A DNA stretch of 5,845 nt from Gammaproteobacteria bacterium (GTDB lineage: Bacteria > Pseudomonadota > Gammaproteobacteria > S144-34). Positions 5,346-5,845 of the stretch are shown piece by piece. The position numbers were made by a program, and so were the translations under genes. The DNA lies in assembly GCA_015487895.1 (NCBI GenBank), contig WFOW01000391.1, positions 1 to 5,845 of the forward strand, written 5' to 3'. Below the pieces are notes generated by a model that was not told the DNA's origin, made no database searches, and saw only the letters and a list, made by a program, of their open reading frames with translations. Within the stretch, counting starts at the first letter, position 1, and each line of letters opens with the position of its first letter.

Positions 5346-5845
5346 ATGATCAAGAAATGGCTGATGATACCGGGCCTCGCGCTGGCCCTCTCGTCCGGCG
5401 CCGCCCAGGCCGTGCCGACGGCCGCCGACATCGTGCTGCTGGTCGACGAGTCCGGCAGCATGGCCGGCGAGCACGCCTGGATCCCGGGCATGGTGAGCGA
5501 TCTGGAGAGCGCGCTGGTCGCGGCCGGGGTCGGGGCGGGCGCCGATCCGAACCGCTACGCGGTCGTCGGCTTCGGATCGATCACCCACGACGCCCCGGGC
5601 GGGCTGGTGGAAGAGCCGCACAAGCATCCGAGCGGCGGTCCGGACTGGCTCACGGCGGGTAATATCACAAACGCCACGAGCGAGCTCGTCATTTACGGGG
5701 GGACCGAGGACGGCTGGGCGGCGATCGACTTCTTCTTCGACAGCTACACACCTCGGGCCAACGCCGCTCTCAACCTGATCCTCATCACGGACGAGGACCG
5801 CGACAACACGGATCCGAGCCTCACCTACTCGGGGATCCTCAGCCG
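5346..5845 (+). CDS. Secreted von Willebrand factor type A domain protein (5' part, runs off the right edge)
   Basis: The frame starts at ATG 5346 with GGGAG at 5333-5337 as ribosome binding site and stays open to the end of the window, giving 166 full codons without a stop. The product begins with a Sec signal peptide (MIKKWLMIPGLALALSSGAAQA, cut after about Ala22) and goes straight into a VWA domain: strand DIVLLVDESGSM with the MIDAS motif DxSxS at Asp34, Ser36 and Ser38, then GGTEDGW (MIDAS Thr120) and LILITDEDRD (MIDAS Asp149). All metal-binding positions are intact, so it should bind a divalent cation and a protein or polymer ligand outside the inner membrane. DESGSM.GEHAW and GG.EDGW.AID are phrases I associate with VWA proteins that end in a PEP-CTERM sorting signal; that end is outside the window. 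The sigma-54 promoter fits such a regulon. Codon use is less GC-extreme than in the neighbours (for example GGT AAT ATC ACA and GTC ATT TAC). Confidence 0.88.
   Translation, partial: MIKKWLMIPGLALALSSGAAQAVPTAADIVLLVDESGSMAGEHAWIPGMVSDLESALVAAGVGAGADPNRYAVVGFGSITHDAPGGLVEEPHKHPSGGPDWLTAGNITNATSELVIYGGTEDGWAAIDFFFDSYTPRANAALNLILITDEDRDNTDPSLTYSGILS

Noticed and set aside
3959..5491. 510-codon minus-strand ORF opposite the NnrS-like gene
   Set aside because: It is rich in Arg, Gly, Glu, Gln and Pro with no recognisable motif, and it spans two gene boundaries and the sigma-54 promoter. It is an antisense shadow of the membrane protein.
5280..5627. Minus-strand ORF of 115 codons over the VWA start
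   Set aside because: It is antisense to a well-supported secreted protein gene and has no recognisable domain or ribosome binding site that I can see.
5204..5662. Plus-strand ORF of 152 codons beginning at GTG 5204
   Set aside because: It reads through the sigma-54 promoter and then out of frame through the VWA gene, where the translation becomes Gly/Arg-rich low complexity. The VWA frame has a signal peptide and MIDAS motifs.

Overview
The window is about three-quarters G+C, with strong G/C bias at third codon positions, so most long antisense and out-of-frame ORFs are shadows. The gene set is a periplasmic DsbA, an EEP-family hydrolase, a GGDEF diguanylate cyclase, DUF2784 and DUF924 proteins, an NnrS-like membrane protein and a secreted VWA protein behind a sigma-54-type promoter. 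This suggests a Gram-negative proteobacterium, most likely a high-GC gammaproteobacterium (Chromatiales/Ectothiorhodospiraceae-like). That placement is inferred from gene content and remembered gene order, not from a search.

Bases 109-3027 (+) hold a tight three-gene cluster. dsbA is a secreted thiol-disulfide oxidoreductase with a CPHC active site. An EEP-fold metal-dependent hydrolase follows 19 nt later. A soluble coiled-coil diguanylate cyclase with GGEEF and an RETD inhibitory site follows 20 nt after that. As I recall, the same order occurs in Pseudomonas (dsbA, EEP protein, DgcH-type GGDEF protein). The cyclase ends 13 nt from a convergent DUF2784 membrane protein gene (minus strand, 3041-3412), and the two stop codons lie in the two arms of one inverted repeat.

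A short divergent spacer with a TATACT -10-like box leads to a second plus-strand pair. The DUF924 gene (3520-4065) overlaps by 8 nt the start of a twelve-helix NnrS-like membrane protein gene (4058-5173), which has no Shine-Dalgarno sequence of its own and is probably translationally coupled.

The 172-nt gap at 5174-5345 is the most distinctive non-coding stretch. It is far more AT-rich than its surroundings and carries short direct repeats, an IHF-like site and a near-consensus sigma-54 -24/-12 element. It drives a gene that starts at 5346 and runs off the right edge. That gene encodes a signal peptide followed by a von Willebrand A domain with an intact MIDAS. The combination resembles PEP-CTERM sorted extracellular proteins under RpoN plus PrsK/PrsR-type control, but the C-terminus that would prove this lies outside the window. 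I found no RNA gene, CRISPR array, insertion sequence or integrase.
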